NCBI GenBank assembly: GCA_021464525.1
Contig: JADRCO010000776.1
Location: forward strand, 1-26,634
Direction of reading: 5' to 3'
DNA: 26,634 bases
Origin: Rhizophagus sp. LPA8_4_AMF
Taxonomy: Eukaryota; Glomeromycota; Glomeromycetes; Glomerales; Glomeraceae
Of this stretch, positions 1 to 11,320 are shown one piece after another. A program made the translations under genes and the position numbers. Numbering within the stretch: position 1 is the stretch's first letter; each line of letters opens with the position of its first letter. The notes under the pieces are model-generated. The model was not told the DNA's origin. It did not search any database and saw only the letters and a program-made list of their open reading frames with translations.

Positions 1-531
1 TTTAGCATATTTTATACTTAAAAATTACTTCAACCATAAAATAAAATAAAAATAAAAATAATAAATTAAAAAAGAAAGTGACATACCTTTCAAACGAACG
101 AAATTTACAAATCCAAACGCGTACAGAGCAAACGGATAAATCGAAAAAAAGTAAACATCTTATTATATATACCAAATCTTATCGTACACTCCGGTTTACG
201 ATAAGGATCTACACCCCCACTTAGGCTCATTTAAATATACATTTCTATCATATGACCTTTGAAAATATCTTCTTTATCATGTGACTTTGTTACTATTAGT
301 ATTTCATATGATTTTGATTGGTTGACATAACACAAAAAAATTAAGCATAATGTAGGCCAGAATGATAGTGCTGGGCAAAAATTTGTCATTTGAATTTCAA
401 GTCGCACTGTATCTTAGATTGATTACGCGTTTTCGTTACGTGTACATACGTTGTGTAACGTTCATTTTTTTTTTGTTCTGATATTTGAATCGACTCAATT
501 TATAATATTTCCGCAAGTTGTCTAGATCGTG
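1..531. other. Intergenic region upstream of RPN2
   Basis: No coding gene is visible in this stretch. It holds a short perfect hairpin (178-205), two ACGCGT hexamers (117-122 and 425-430), and on the minus strand a good 5' splice donor (GGTATGT, complement of 81-87). The donor could close a non-coding first exon of a divergent gene lying beyond the left edge. The only ATG in that candidate exon meets a stop after 17 codons, so any coding part would be outside the window. A start-stop ATGTAG lies at 350-355. The stretch probably contains the RPN2 promoter, but no yeast-type proteasome-associated control element (GGTGGCAAA) is visible. Confidence 0.5.
178..205. repeat. Perfect 9-bp inverted repeat (hairpin)
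   Basis: CTTATCGTA (178-186) and its exact complement TACGATAAG (197-205) flank a 10-nt, relatively GC-rich loop. The arms are more balanced in composition than the AT-rich surroundings, so a chance palindrome is less likely than usual, but the function is unknown. It could be a protein-binding site between RPN2 and a gene beyond the left edge. Confidence 0.5.
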
Positions 532-3500
532 ATGGTTGGTTTAACTTCTGCAGGTATAACATGTTTTCAATTTTGTAACATTATTTTACTCTTATTAACT
601 TATTAATTATTCGCTCCCAAATAAAAGGTGGAATAATTGCTTTGCTTGACGAGTCGGAAGAAGAGCTTAAAATATATGCGCTTGAGAAGTTAAATACACT
701 TGTTGATCAATTCTGGGCCGAAATTTCGGACGCAGTCTCTAAAATGTATGTATCTACTGAAATAAATATTATTTAAGGTTTCAGACTTTTTAAGATTCGA
801 ATGCTTTACGTGATACTGCATCTTTCTACTGTTATTATTGTTAGCTGATCAGTTTATTTTGATTTGAGGCTTGTATATTTACAAGAGAAAAATTAATTGC
901 TTTTTTAAATAGTGAAATTCTTTACGAAGATGAATTTTTTCCTCAAAGAAAATTATCTGCTCTTGTGGCATCTAAGGTCAGTGAATTATGTTGAAGTTTT
1001 TGTGTTAATTTATTTAAAATATAAACTCTAAATTATCAAAATTAATAAAATTATATATTATTGTTCGCTAATAGGTTTATTATCACCTTGGGGAGTTTGA
1101 TGATTCATTGACATTTGCATTGGGAGCAGAGGACATGTTTGACGCGTCGTCTAAATCAGAATACGTTGAAACCATTATATGTAATTTCAATATTTTTAGA
1201 TTCGTGACATTTTATGAAATAAATGGCAATAAAAAAAATTAATTTATTTATTTACTTTAGCAAAATGTATAGATAAATATATTTCCTTGCGTGTAAAACA
1301 ATATGAAGATCTTGTTAGTAATATTCAAATTGATCCGCGCTTACAAGACGTAGTTGAGCGTATGTTTCAAAGGTGTTATGACGACGGTGAATTTAAACAA
1401 GTAATTATTTTAAAATGTTTTTTTACCAATTATTTAATTATTTCGCCTTGGTTTTAACTTTTTGATCCATATTATAAACTATTATAGGCAATTGGAATTG
1501 CTCTGGAAGCTCGTCGTTTGGATATTATTGAACAAGCAATATCTAAAGGTCAGGCTTCGGAGCTCTTGGCTTACGTATTAGAAGTTAGCATGACATTAGT
1601 ATTAAATTTAGATTTTAGAAATGAGGTATCATTTATTAATAATAAAAATCTTTCAGATTTCCATTTCACAATTGTTAACTATAGGTAAAAAAATTTTTTG
1701 GTTAAGGTTTTACTTCTGCTGGTAAAATTATATCAAAATCTCGCGGAGCCCGATTATGTTTCTATCAGCCAATGTTATGTTCACTTAAATAAACCTATTG
1801 AAGCAGCTAAATTGTTAAAAGATCTCGTTTCAAAAGGAGATGAGGTATGATATCATTAAAATTATTTAATATGATAATTAATTCAAGTTACCTAACATTT
1901 TGTTATATTGTATAGTTTTATTTGTTAATGGCGTATCAGATTGCTTTCGACCTCGAAGATAACGCTACTCAAGAATTTCTCCAAAAAGTTGGCTCAGAGT
2001 TACCAGTAACTAGTACATTTACTAGTACTCATGAAAAATCGGATAGTGAAGCGATGGAGACTGATGATCAGGAATATGTAATTATGTTACAATGACCTAT
2101 ACTTTATCAATATATATGCATATTAAATTTAAATCTTATTTATTAGTCCACTAGTCCGACTGATGAAAAATATGCGAAAATTCAACGTATACTTTCAGGG
2201 GAAGAGTCAATCAAATTACACTTGGAATTTTTATATCGAAATAATCATACAGATTTACTTATACTTAAAAATACAAAAGTATTTATCATTATTTTGTATT
2301 TATTTTGCTTGTAAATTACCATTGATAAATAATTGATAATTTTATTTAATAGAATGCATTAGAGTCCCGGAACTCAGTGTACCATTCAGCCGTTACATTT
2401 GCAAATGCATTTATGCATGCTGGAACAACAAGTGACGAATTTCTTCGTCAGAATTTGGAATGGCTCTCACGTGCTACTAATTGGTCTAAATTTAGTGCAA
2501 CAGCAGCTTTGGGTGTAATACACAAAGTGAGTTTTTGGACTATGATGAGTAACTTAGGAAGCCATTATAAAAAATATTTTACATAATTATTATAGGGGCA
2601 TCTTTCTCAAGGTCTTTCCTTGCTACAACCTTATTTGCCTCAAGATGGAGTGAGTGGAAGTTCTTATTCAGAAGGCGGTTCTTTATTTGCTTTGGGACTT
2701 ATTCATGCAAATCACGGTGCTGGTGTACTTGATTATTTGAGAAATGCTTTAAAGAATACTCAAACCGAAGTCCTTCAGCATGGAGCATGTTTGGGACTTG
2801 CAACTGCAGGAATGGCAACGGGCAATGATGGTATTTGGTTGCTTTATTAATTTTTTAAATATATAAATATAAAAAAACTAGTTCTGATACTATTATGTCA
2901 TAAATCATAAGAAATATATGAGGAACTCAAGGATGTTCTTTTCAGCGATAGCGCTGTTGCAGGAGAAGCTGCTGGTTTAACAATGGGACTTGTTATGCTT
3001 GGAACGGCTTCCAAAAAAGCTATCAGGGAAATGCTGCAGTATGCTCATGAAACTCAGCATGAAAAAATTATTAGAGGTTTGGCAATTGGGATTTCACTTA
3101 TCATGTATGGTAAAGAAGAGGCCGCAGATGCTCTAGTTGAACAGCTTACTCTGGATAAAGTATGTAGAAACATTTTAATTGTATTGTAAAAAAAATTTTT
3201 TTATCATTCAATTTGAAAAAATTTCTTAGGACCCAATTTTACGGTACGGTGGTATATATACAGTTGCATTGGCCTATTGCGGTACTGGAAATAATAAAGC
3301 TATCCGACGATTATTACACGTGGCCGTAAGTGATGTCAATGATGATGTACGTCGTGCTGCTGTTACAGCACTTGGATTTATCTTATTCAGAACACCAAAA
3401 CAAGTTCCTCGAATAGTTCAATTATTATCAGAGAGTTATAATCCTAATGTACGGTATGGCGCCACGTTAGCATTGGGTATTTCATGTGCTGGAACTGGCT

Positions 3501-5065
3501 TAATGGTTTGTTATTATCCCTTAAAAAATTTGAAACTTTTTCAATATTTCACATATTTATCATTTTTTTAATTCCTACTTAATTAGGAAGCCATTGAACT
3601 TTTGGAACCAATGACAAAAGATCCTGTTGATTTTGTTCGACAGGGCGCTTTCATTTCTTTAGCTATGATTCTAATACAACAAAATGATGCTATTAATCCT
3701 AAGGTTTGAATTATATGAACATATTCTGATATTATTAACAAGTTATTAACATATATCATTTAAAGGTATCACCAACTCGTAAATTATATGAGAAAATCAT
3801 AAATGATAAACATGAAGATGCAATGGCAAAATTTGGAGCTGTTCTTGGTCAAGGAATTATTGATGCTGGTATTTGTTAATTTTAATTATATAAATATTGC
3901 TATATTTAAGTTGGGATCTTTTCAATATGGCATTTATCTTTTATTTGAAATAGGTGGTCGTAATGTAACGATCTCATTGCAATCAAGATCAGGTCATTTA
4001 AATATGCCAGCTATTGTAGGAATGGCTGTATTCACACAATTTTGGTATTGGTTCCCATTAACACATTTCTTAAGTTTGGCTTTTACTCCTACTGCTATTA
4101 TTGGTTTAAATAAAGATCTGAAGGTGAAAATTAGTATTTTTTGGCTTAAGATTTGTTGGATTTATTTGACATTAAATTTACTGATTTATTTTAATTGTAA
4201 AAGATCCCAAAGTTTGAATTTATTTCTAATGCAAAACCATCACTTTTTGCGTATCCTGCTACCACTAAACCTCCAACAACTAACGTTGTAGAGAAGGTAA
4301 TGTTTCTCATTATTATTTTTATGTACTATAATACATTGATTTCATTTAAATTTATTTTTTTTTATAGGTAGCAACTGCTGTACTTTCTACAACTGCAAAA
4401 ACAAAGGCAAGAGCCAAAAAATCTGAAAAGGAAAAAGGAACAGAAAATACAGATGCAATGGATACGGTATATATAAATTATATAAATTGCCCCTATGTAT
4501 TATCTAAATGAAATTAATATTATTATAGGACGAAAAAAAAGAAACTACAGAACATGTCAAAAAAGAGGAAGAAAAGGTTTGGTTGTATTATCTTTTTTAT
4601 TCTAATTATTATTTATTTACATTTTTTTTTTTTTAGGAGGATAAGAAAGGAAAAAAGAAAAAAGAAGAATCATATGAAATTCTTGAAAACATGGCACGTG
4701 TTTTGCCAACACAGTTGCAATACATCACGTTTAAAGAAAATTCACGTTATATTCCTGTAAAAAGTGTATGTCATTATTTTTATTATAGAATAAACATATT
4801 GATTAGTAATTATCATTTACTTAATGTAATTTTGTAATTTTTAGGGTGTAATTGGTGGGATTTTGATGATGGTAGATAGGTCACCTAATGAACCTGAAGA
4901 ATTAATTTTACCAAGTGCACCTGTTGGTAAGTTGAATTTCAATTAATATCAAATATAATTGGTTAGATAAAGTATTAAATATCATGTTTTATTATAGCAA
5001 CTGAAGTTACTGAAGAAGAAGAAGCATCTCCACCAGAACCATTTGAATATCCATTTAATGAATAA
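532..5065 (+). CDS. RPN2: 26S proteasome regulatory subunit Rpn2 (PSMD1 family)
   Basis: Large scaffold subunit of the 19S base, in nucleus and cytosol, which holds Rpn13 and lid/base contacts. 22 exons: 532-553, 628-745, 886-976, 1075-1180, 1261-1400, 1488-1625, 1707-1844, 1916-2077, 2147-2278, 2353-2526, 2596-2830, 2912-3159, 3230-3505, 3587-3703, 3766-3868, 3954-4123, 4204-4296, 4368-4466, 4529-4576, 4637-4765, 4845-4926, 4998-5065. They total 2889 nt, giving 962 aa, usual for the family. The N-terminus [16 protein letters not shown] is family-typical. Proteasome/cyclosome repeats run over about residues 400-740, with blocks such as [28 protein letters not shown] and [12 protein letters not shown] Lys/Glu-rich linker (about 830-885) follows. 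The extreme C-terminus [11 protein letters not shown] matches the known Rpn13-docking tail. Every junction is GT-AG. The first exon is only 22 nt, but its ATG gives the family N-terminus. Confidence 0.96.
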
Positions 5066-5229
5066 AATTTGGATATTATATTAATATTAATCTTTGCAAA
5101 CAATTAGCTATTTTTTTTTAAGAATTAGTTGTATCAATCATTTTAGTTAAATAAAAAATCTATAGAAATACTTATTAAATTTTTTTTGTAATAAAATTGA
5201 TATTTAATATATATAAATTTAACTTACAA

Positions 5230-5667
5230 TATACTTTAGGGTATTGCTAAATATCACCAGTGGTGATCGTCACCACACCACTTAATTCTGGCTGAAAATT
5301 ATAATTTTGGCCAGAGTTAAAAAACACGTTATAATTTTTTTCAAAAATTCCAATTTAAATAGTAAATGAGTAAAACAAATTTATTTAGATATTAATCGCA
5401 CTAAAATTTTGAAAATCTGACTAAAAAAATTTTTTTTAAAGCTAAAAATTTTATTATACTTATAAAATCAAATTTTCCCGTTTTTCTCAAAATCTATCTG
5501 AACAACAGGCTTTATAACCTAAGAGAAACTTGTTCTACTCATAAATTTACATATAATGATGATGTTTATATTATGATTATAATAATATCTCAGTCAAAAA
5601 TTTTGAAAATTCAAAAAATATTTTTTGTGTGGCCCACTGGTGATATTTAGCAAAATCCTATACTTTA
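5230..5667. mobile_element. MULE-like MITE with 9-bp target site duplication
   Basis: The element spans 5239-5658 (420 bp). Its left end, read inward, is GGGTATTGCTAAATATCA (continuing to 5263). The right end read on the minus strand from 5658 is GGATTTTGCTAAATATCA (continuing to 5634). The two ends agree at 23 of 25 positions. Both sides are flanked by the identical 9-mer TATACTTTA (5230-5238 and 5659-5667), a target site duplication. Terminal repeats of this kind with 9-bp duplications are typical of Mutator-like elements. The interior is AT-rich with no open frame, so this is a non-autonomous MITE. Little divergence between the ends and a perfect duplication suggest fairly recent insertion. 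It lies 173 bp downstream of the RPN2 stop. Superfamily assignment is inference; boundaries are directly visible. Confidence 0.85.
5260..5276. repeat. Subterminal hairpin inside the MITE
   Basis: GTGGTGA (5260-5266) and its exact complement TCACCAC (5270-5276) are separated by 3 nt. It sits just inside the left terminal repeat and is absent from the right end, making the element asymmetric. It could be a transposase-binding or folding signal. Confidence 0.5.
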
Positions 5668-6271
5668 TTTTCATTTCATATTTAAATTTATATAAAGGCT
5701 TAAAGAATATTAAATAAATTTTGTGAATTTATGAAATTTATTTAGCAATGTCTTTATTACCATTTATATATTTATGAATTTATACATTAAAAAACCAATA
5801 CAATTAACTCGATATTTTATTTTTTTAATTTCAAAATTGAAAATATATCGTTTTGATTCACTAGCCTAATTGTCACGCCAATGCATGACATAAATAAACA
5901 TGAGTATTTTATTATAGATAAAAAATTATGTAAATATAGCTCAAATGTAGTTGTATTTTCTCCATCGGCTCCTTTTCTTTATTTGATATTCATAATTAAA
6001 AGTGACCGCTTGTATCAATTGGTCGCGAATCAAAACGATATTTTGCTATAACATCAACAAATTTCAGTCATAGAGACGCATTGTATGACAACATATTTGT
6101 TTACACGAGTGTCACACACAACAATAAACTCAAAAAACTCCATCTTTAACTTTTTTACATTGTTTCTTTTTTTTTTTTTTTGATCTCTTTTTTTTGGTAC
6201 TTGATCTTTTTTTTTAGTTCTTCTCTTCTTTTGGGTACAAAACAACTTTTTTTTTGGTTGAAAAAAAAAGT
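5668..6271. other. Intergenic region upstream of PRMT4 with pyrimidine-rich leader
   Basis: No gene is visible. An 11-bp perfect AT-only inverted repeat lies at 5711-5721 and 5734-5744. From about 6160 to 6262 the plus strand is a run of T-rich blocks broken by short C/G words, ending in an A-rich stretch directly before the PRMT4 ATG at 6272. This is the likely promoter and 5' untranslated region of PRMT4. The Lys-rich minus-strand frame through it is an artefact of the T tracts. Confidence 0.5.
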
Positions 6272-8059
6272 ATGTCGAACGCTTCATTAAATGCGAACGG
6301 TAAAGTTCCTTCAACAGAAGGACGCGATCCTGCCTATTTTTCGTATTATGCCATGCTCCAGCATCAGGTGGTTTTCAAGAACTTAGTTCCAAACGCGTCT
6401 CAAAGAAAACTCCTGGTGGCTTGTTAAACAGAGAGTTTTGTTTTAACAACAGCAAAATATGCTTCAAGATACAGTACGAACTTCCACTTACCGTTCGGCA
6501 ATACTTTTGAATGGTCCTGTATGTTTCCATGATAAACTGGTCTTAGACGTTGGTGCTGGTATGTATCTATTTGAGCCTTTAATTAATACATTTTAAGCTT
6601 ACATTTTTTTGTATTTAGGTTCGGGTATTCTATCATACTTTGCGGTTCAAGCTGGAGCGCGTAAAGTATATGCCGTTGAAGCTTCAAATATGGCCGAGAA
6701 AATGCAAAAAATTGTCGATGCCGCTAATGCTTCAGGAAATGAAGTCCTGGGAAAGAATGCTTTCTTAAAAGACAAGATTGAAGTTGTTCAAGGTAGGCCT
6801 TCCTGTTCTATAACCAAAGCATAGTATCAATAACTAATTCTTTTCCTGGGTTCGTTAGCCAAAATTGAACAACCGAATCTTCCGATTCCTAAAGTGGACA
6901 CAATTATTTCTGAACCTATTGGAGTTTTGTTGATCCATGAGAGAATGGTAAGATAATATACGCAAGAATCTTTCTTAATATTAAGTTCTTGCGTAGATTA
7001 ACACTATATGCATACATAATATACCGTAAACAAATAAATTTTTCTCTTAAAGTCAAGTTACTAACCTTTTGCAATAATTTCTTTAATATAAATATAATCT
7101 AATCATTAATTCTTATGCATGAAAATGAAGCTTGAAAGTTATCTTTATGCTCGAGATCATTATTTAAAACCAGGGGGAACACTTTTTCCTTCAACTGGAT
7201 CAATATTTCTTGCCCCTTTTACAGATGCTGGTTTATGGAGTGAGACTATGGGTAAAGCCAGATTCTGGGAACAACAATCTTTTTATGGTGTAGATTTAAC
7301 TGCAGTATATGCTGATGCCAAAGATGAGATGTTTGGTAAGTGTATATATTTTTTTGAAAGCATTCTCTTTATGATTTAATTAATATTTTCTCTGTAACAC
7401 AACGAATCGGTAAAGGCATGCCGGTTGTTGGAGGATTTGATCCACGTACCTTAATTGCGCCAGCTAATCCTGGTGGATATCTTGTTGATTTTTATACAAT
7501 AACATTAGAAGAATTGCGAGATTTTACAATACCATTTATTTGGCAAGCATCATATACGGGAATTATTCACGGTATAGCAGGATGGTTTGATTTACAATTT
7601 TCACCACCGGCCACAATACAGAATGGTAACCCAATTACTATGACAACAAATCCAACAGCAGAAAGAACACACTGGCAGCAAGTTAGATTCTTGTTAAAAG
7701 AGCCATTAGCAGTTAATGCGGGGCAGACTATACAAGGGTGGATGAGATGTATTGTAAATGAAATGAGATCATATACTATAGAAGCTGAAATATTATTGAA
7801 TGACGGTACTAGTCAATTGTCAGACCCATTATCGTCTCCATCACCTATACTTAATTTAGATTATAATAGAAGAAGAAATAAATGGAGATTACATGAACAA
7901 ACTTACAATTATAGTTATTATCCACAAACTGGTAACGATGGTATTTTTAGACCTGAATATAGTTGTTTATATGAGCCCGAACAACCTTTAGATGTTACTG
8001 TTGTAGTTGAAAATAATCTGTTGGATGATACTACTAATAATGGTCAATTTGTTCTTTGA
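6272..8059 (+). CDS. Type I protein arginine methyltransferase, PRMT4/CARM1-like
   Basis: Predicted SAM-dependent arginine methyltransferase acting on histone or RNA-binding proteins. Six exons: 6272-6367, 6453-6558, 6619-6792, 6859-6947, 7131-7335, 7416-8059; 1314 nt, 437 aa. It shows the helix-X region ([20 protein letters not shown]), SAM motif I VLDVGAGSG (residues 62-70), post-I YAVEAS with acidic E88, the double-E loop [13 protein letters not shown] (E144 and E153), CARM1-type [10 protein letters not shown], and the THW loop (T308-W310). These features place it nearest CARM1/PRMT4 rather than PRMT1, which has SEWMGY at the loop. It is shorter than animal CARM1 (about 600 aa) because the N-terminal PH-like domain is absent. 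About ten extra residues (NASGNEVLG) lie after the SAM-acid strand. Catalytic residues look intact. Exact subfamily name is inference. Confidence 0.92.
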
Positions 8060-8373
8060 CTTTGCGAAAATTTTTTTTGCAAAAATTGAATTTGATGTTA
8101 CTATATAGAATTGTTATTTTAAGGAAGAATTAGAAATAATATTTTTATTATTCCCTTTTATTTGAAGAAATATATTTATTCTTTAAGAATTAAAGTATAT
8201 AGAATAAATATTCAACGAAAATATTTGTGAAATAAATTTTCTTTCATTGTTGTCGTCTGATTATACAAGGAAGTTTTTATCTAAGTGATATTGTAAAGTT
8301 ATTTATAAATAAATTTCACTTTTAGACATTACTAATCAATCAGTGTTATAATTAAAATAAAGCTATATACAAG
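8060..8373. other. Convergent 3' intergenic region PRMT4/CCT8
   Basis: This 314-bp stretch lies between the two convergent stop codons. It is AT-rich with AATAAA-like words on both strands and shows no open frame or repeat of note. It presumably holds both 3' untranslated regions and polyadenylation sites. Confidence 0.5.
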
Positions 8374-10719
8374 TTAATCTTCATCCCAATTAGAATTCTG
8401 TTGAGGAGGTTTAGGACCACCAGCAGGTTTACTCATGATAATCTAGTTCCAAAACAGCAATTACGATATTAGCAGGATATCACGATAAAAAAACCAATTA
8501 TCGATATGTGAAATACCTGATCAACTCTTAAAACAGTCAGTGCAGCATCAGTAGCAAATTTAATAGCCCAGTGTTTAGATATTAAAACATCTAAGACGGG
8601 ATTAGGTAACTTAGTAACATCAACAATATCACCATTTTCAATGTCAATACCAACACAAGCGCCGGATTTATCATCCTCGGTGACTAAAGTGGATTCATTG
8701 TGGTGAGCCGAATAAAGTTTCGGTAAAACTTCTGTAACAGCTAAACCACTATTTTCACTTAAAGTGCGTGGAAAAACTTCAAGTGCTTCAGCGAATGCTT
8801 TAATTGAATGTTGGTTGATACCGGGAGTTTTCTATTAAGAATTGACAATTTTTCAATAAATTATTTTTTATCGCAAATGTTTTTAATTTATATATACCTC
8901 TCCGAAAGAAGTTAATTGTTTAACTAATTCCATTTCAGTAGCACCAGCGCCAGGAACGAGGCGAGGATCTCTCGTAACAGCTTTAACATTATTGACACCA
9001 TCGTCAATAGCACGTTCAATATCGTCAAGAACATTTTGAGTAGCACCACGAATAACAATAGTAGCAGTTTTTGATTTTTCGTCCTCTGTAAATTCGCGTA
9101 ATTATTCGTATGCACAGAAAAAAATTTAAACATATTGTTTGAGAAAAAAAGGCCTCACAGTATTTGTTACCTCACCTTGTCTAAAGACCGTTACTCTATC
9201 CCCACCAATCTCAACAGTTTCAACAACATCACATTGGCCCATCTCTTCAGCAGTAGGTACACCCAATCTAGCTAAAGCTGTAGCACCAACAACTCTACAT
9301 AATCTTCTTAAATCAAATTTTGATAAAACCTTCACTACCATAATGTTAAATCTATTTAAATAATGCAAGGCCAATTCACCAACGGAACCACCCGTCACTA
9401 CAACTTTTATACCAGCTGATTCAAATTCTTTAAAAATTTTTTCGATTTGTTCCTCTTCACCTTTAGTAAAATTTAACATTTCTTTTGCATTATGAATTAA
9501 TACTGTACCTTTTGTTTCAGTTTGAGCTAAGTCTAATGGGCATGTAAATATTGCTATTTTTGATTTCAAAGATTTATTTGTAGTACCTTCAGGTTCTCTA
9601 CCAAATACCATACCTTTTACTACTTTACTTTCATAAATATTACTACCCATAATTTTTACTATACGTACGTTATCTACATTAAAATGTTGAGGATTTTTTG
9701 GTAAAATCATTAATGTCGCGTCAATAACTAAATTAGTAAGTAAATTTTCATATCCTGATTGTTTTGATGCAATTGATGTTTTAATTGACTTTTCTAATTC
9801 ACTTCTTGATTTACAATCGTTCACACTATCAATCGATAATCCTATATATGTTTTGAACAAATAAAGCACATAATTAACGCAAAATGTATCAAGTAATGAC
9901 TTTAATAATCAATACAATAAGATCCCAAAATTCCTTACCATCTAAAATTTCAGAAGCTTTATTACTTGCAAGTTCATAACCTTGAACAATTTCACTTGGA
10001 TGAAGTCCCATTCTAAGAAGATTTGCGGCCTTCTGGAGGAGTTCTCCTGCAAGGATTATAACAAAATTTGTACCATCACCGATCTTTAAATCATAAAAAA
10101 TAAAATATTTTTAATTAAGCTCAAGTTTAATGCCACGCATATACGCATATAAAGGTGAGCCATCAATACGATTAATTAATATTAAGGTAAATATGGAGTT
10201 CCAGAAAACATACCTCCTGTTCTTGTTGCTGACTTGCCATTACCAATAATTTTGCCGCAGGATGTACAACATCTAATTCACGAATAATAGTAGCTGCATC
10301 ATTGGTAACAAAAAGTTTTTCAAGATGATTGATAACCATTTTGTTTCTCCCTATTAAATTTAAAATTAACGATTCATAATGTTAAAATAAGCCTTATTCA
10401 CATATATACACGTCATAACGTGACCATACCATTTGGTCCAAAAGAGGTTCTAACAATTTCTGACAATTCATGGACAGCTTGGATATTTTTCAATACAGCT
10501 TCTTCAACACCTTGAAGGTTCTATTTTAAACCGAAATATGAATATTGTAAAATACGCGGCAATCAACAGTAGAACATTCTATATTTATTACGATTTATCG
10601 GTTTATCCTATCACTACTACTACTAATATGAAAGTTTACCCGTGTCAATAAAACATACATACCTTATAACCTTCTTTAAATAATTGAGGATAACTACTCT
10701 TTGGAACTTTTAAAGCCAT
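8374..10719 (-). CDS. CCT8: T-complex protein 1 subunit theta (CCT8)
   Basis: One of eight subunits of the cytosolic chaperonin TRiC/CCT, which folds actin, tubulin and WD40 proteins using ATP. Eight exons, 5' to 3' on the minus strand: 10719-10663, 10520-10430, 10350-10214, 10083-9939, 9841-9176, 9085-8898, 8831-8517, 8442-8374; 1668 nt, 555 aa (family about 550). Start MALKVPKSSYPQLFKEGYK is theta-specific. ATP-site motifs are present: TSFGPNG (44-50), NDAATI (66-71), GDGTN (97-101) and VPGAGATE (409-416). The C-terminal KPAGGPKPP followed by an acidic end is also typical of theta. The exon 5/6 junction has two workable splice pairs that differ by one glycine (QED or QGED). I chose the shorter because its sites (G|GTGAGG and TTACAG) are better. 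The gene shares a 133-bp promoter with the MAQG gene. Confidence 0.96.
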
Positions 10720-10852
10720 CTTTTTTGTGAATAAAAAATCCCAATAAGATACTCCCTATATATAGTCGAAAGATCTATGATTATGTAATTAGATCCTCCA
10801 ATAAAAAATGTGTGAAATTTTTTTGTTGAAAAAAAAAACCTCTTTTTTAAAA
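10720..10852. promoter_or_regulatory. Bidirectional promoter CCT8 / MAQG gene
   Basis: Only 133 bp separate the start codons of two divergent genes, so both promoters and 5' leaders must lie here or overlap. The stretch contains an AT-rich block (about 10755-10765) and a poly-A run just before the plus-strand ATG at 10853. An upstream in-frame ATG at 10808 would add 15 residues but does not fit the conserved N-terminus MAQG. Confidence 0.55.
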
Positions 10853-11320
10853 ATGGCGCAAGGTCCTCTTGCAAAAAAGTTTAAAGGTTCGGCTAATAAA
10901 AGAATTATAAATAAATCAAAATCAAATAGTAATAGTTCAAGTCACGGACTTGGGCCAAAGAAAGGAGGTAAATTTTTTCAGTTTATAAAAAAAAAAATTA
11001 CGTGGTTTTAATTTTATTTATTTATTTAATAGCAAGATCAATCGCACCAAAAAAACAAACATTAATAAAACAAAAAAAAATGCATAAGGTACGTAATATA
11101 TGTTATATAATAAATAATCATTGAAAAAGATTTAGTAATTATTAATTAAAAAAATTATTAGAAATTGACAGCTGCTATAAATAAAAATATTGAACAAGTA
11201 ATCGCATCTAGAGCTGAAGCTGTCGATGGTGGCCAGAAATTTAGTATTGTAAAATTAAATAGTGGTAAGGATACTAAGAAACCAAATCAGGAAAAAATAA
11301 AAGTAAAAAATAATAAGTAA
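10853..11320 (+). CDS. Small basic nuclear protein, DUF2462/UPF0390 (Leydig cell tumor 10 kDa homolog family)
   Basis: Three exons: 10853-10967, 11033-11088, 11162-11320; 330 nt, 109 aa. The protein begins MAQGPLAKKF, has a low-complexity Ser/Asn/Lys stretch, then GLGPKKGARSIAPKK followed by a Lys-rich helix and IEQVIASRAEAV. The MAQG start, the GP-K-KG-R-IAPKK block and the helix are the signature of the C19orf53/YLR363W-A group, small basic proteins reported as nuclear or nucleolar with unknown biochemical role. I chose the ATG at 10853 over the one at 10808 because family members start with MAQG. Its length is near the family norm (about 85-110 aa). No enzyme motif is visible. Confidence 0.85.

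Noticed and set aside
5711..5744. 11-bp AT-only inverted repeat as a possible terminator
   Set aside because: It is composed only of A and T in a very AT-rich region and the genome is eukaryotic, so a hairpin terminator is not expected and chance is likely.
6054..6314. Minus-strand Lys-rich open frame upstream of PRMT4
   Set aside because: It is produced by T-rich tracts in the PRMT4 leader and overlaps the PRMT4 start. Its composition is low complexity and no homology is recognised.
9126..9869. Minus-strand open frame taken as one exon of CCT8
   Set aside because: It runs past both true exon ends. Residues before GLSIDSVND and after FRQ are intron translation; the supported exon is 9841-9176.
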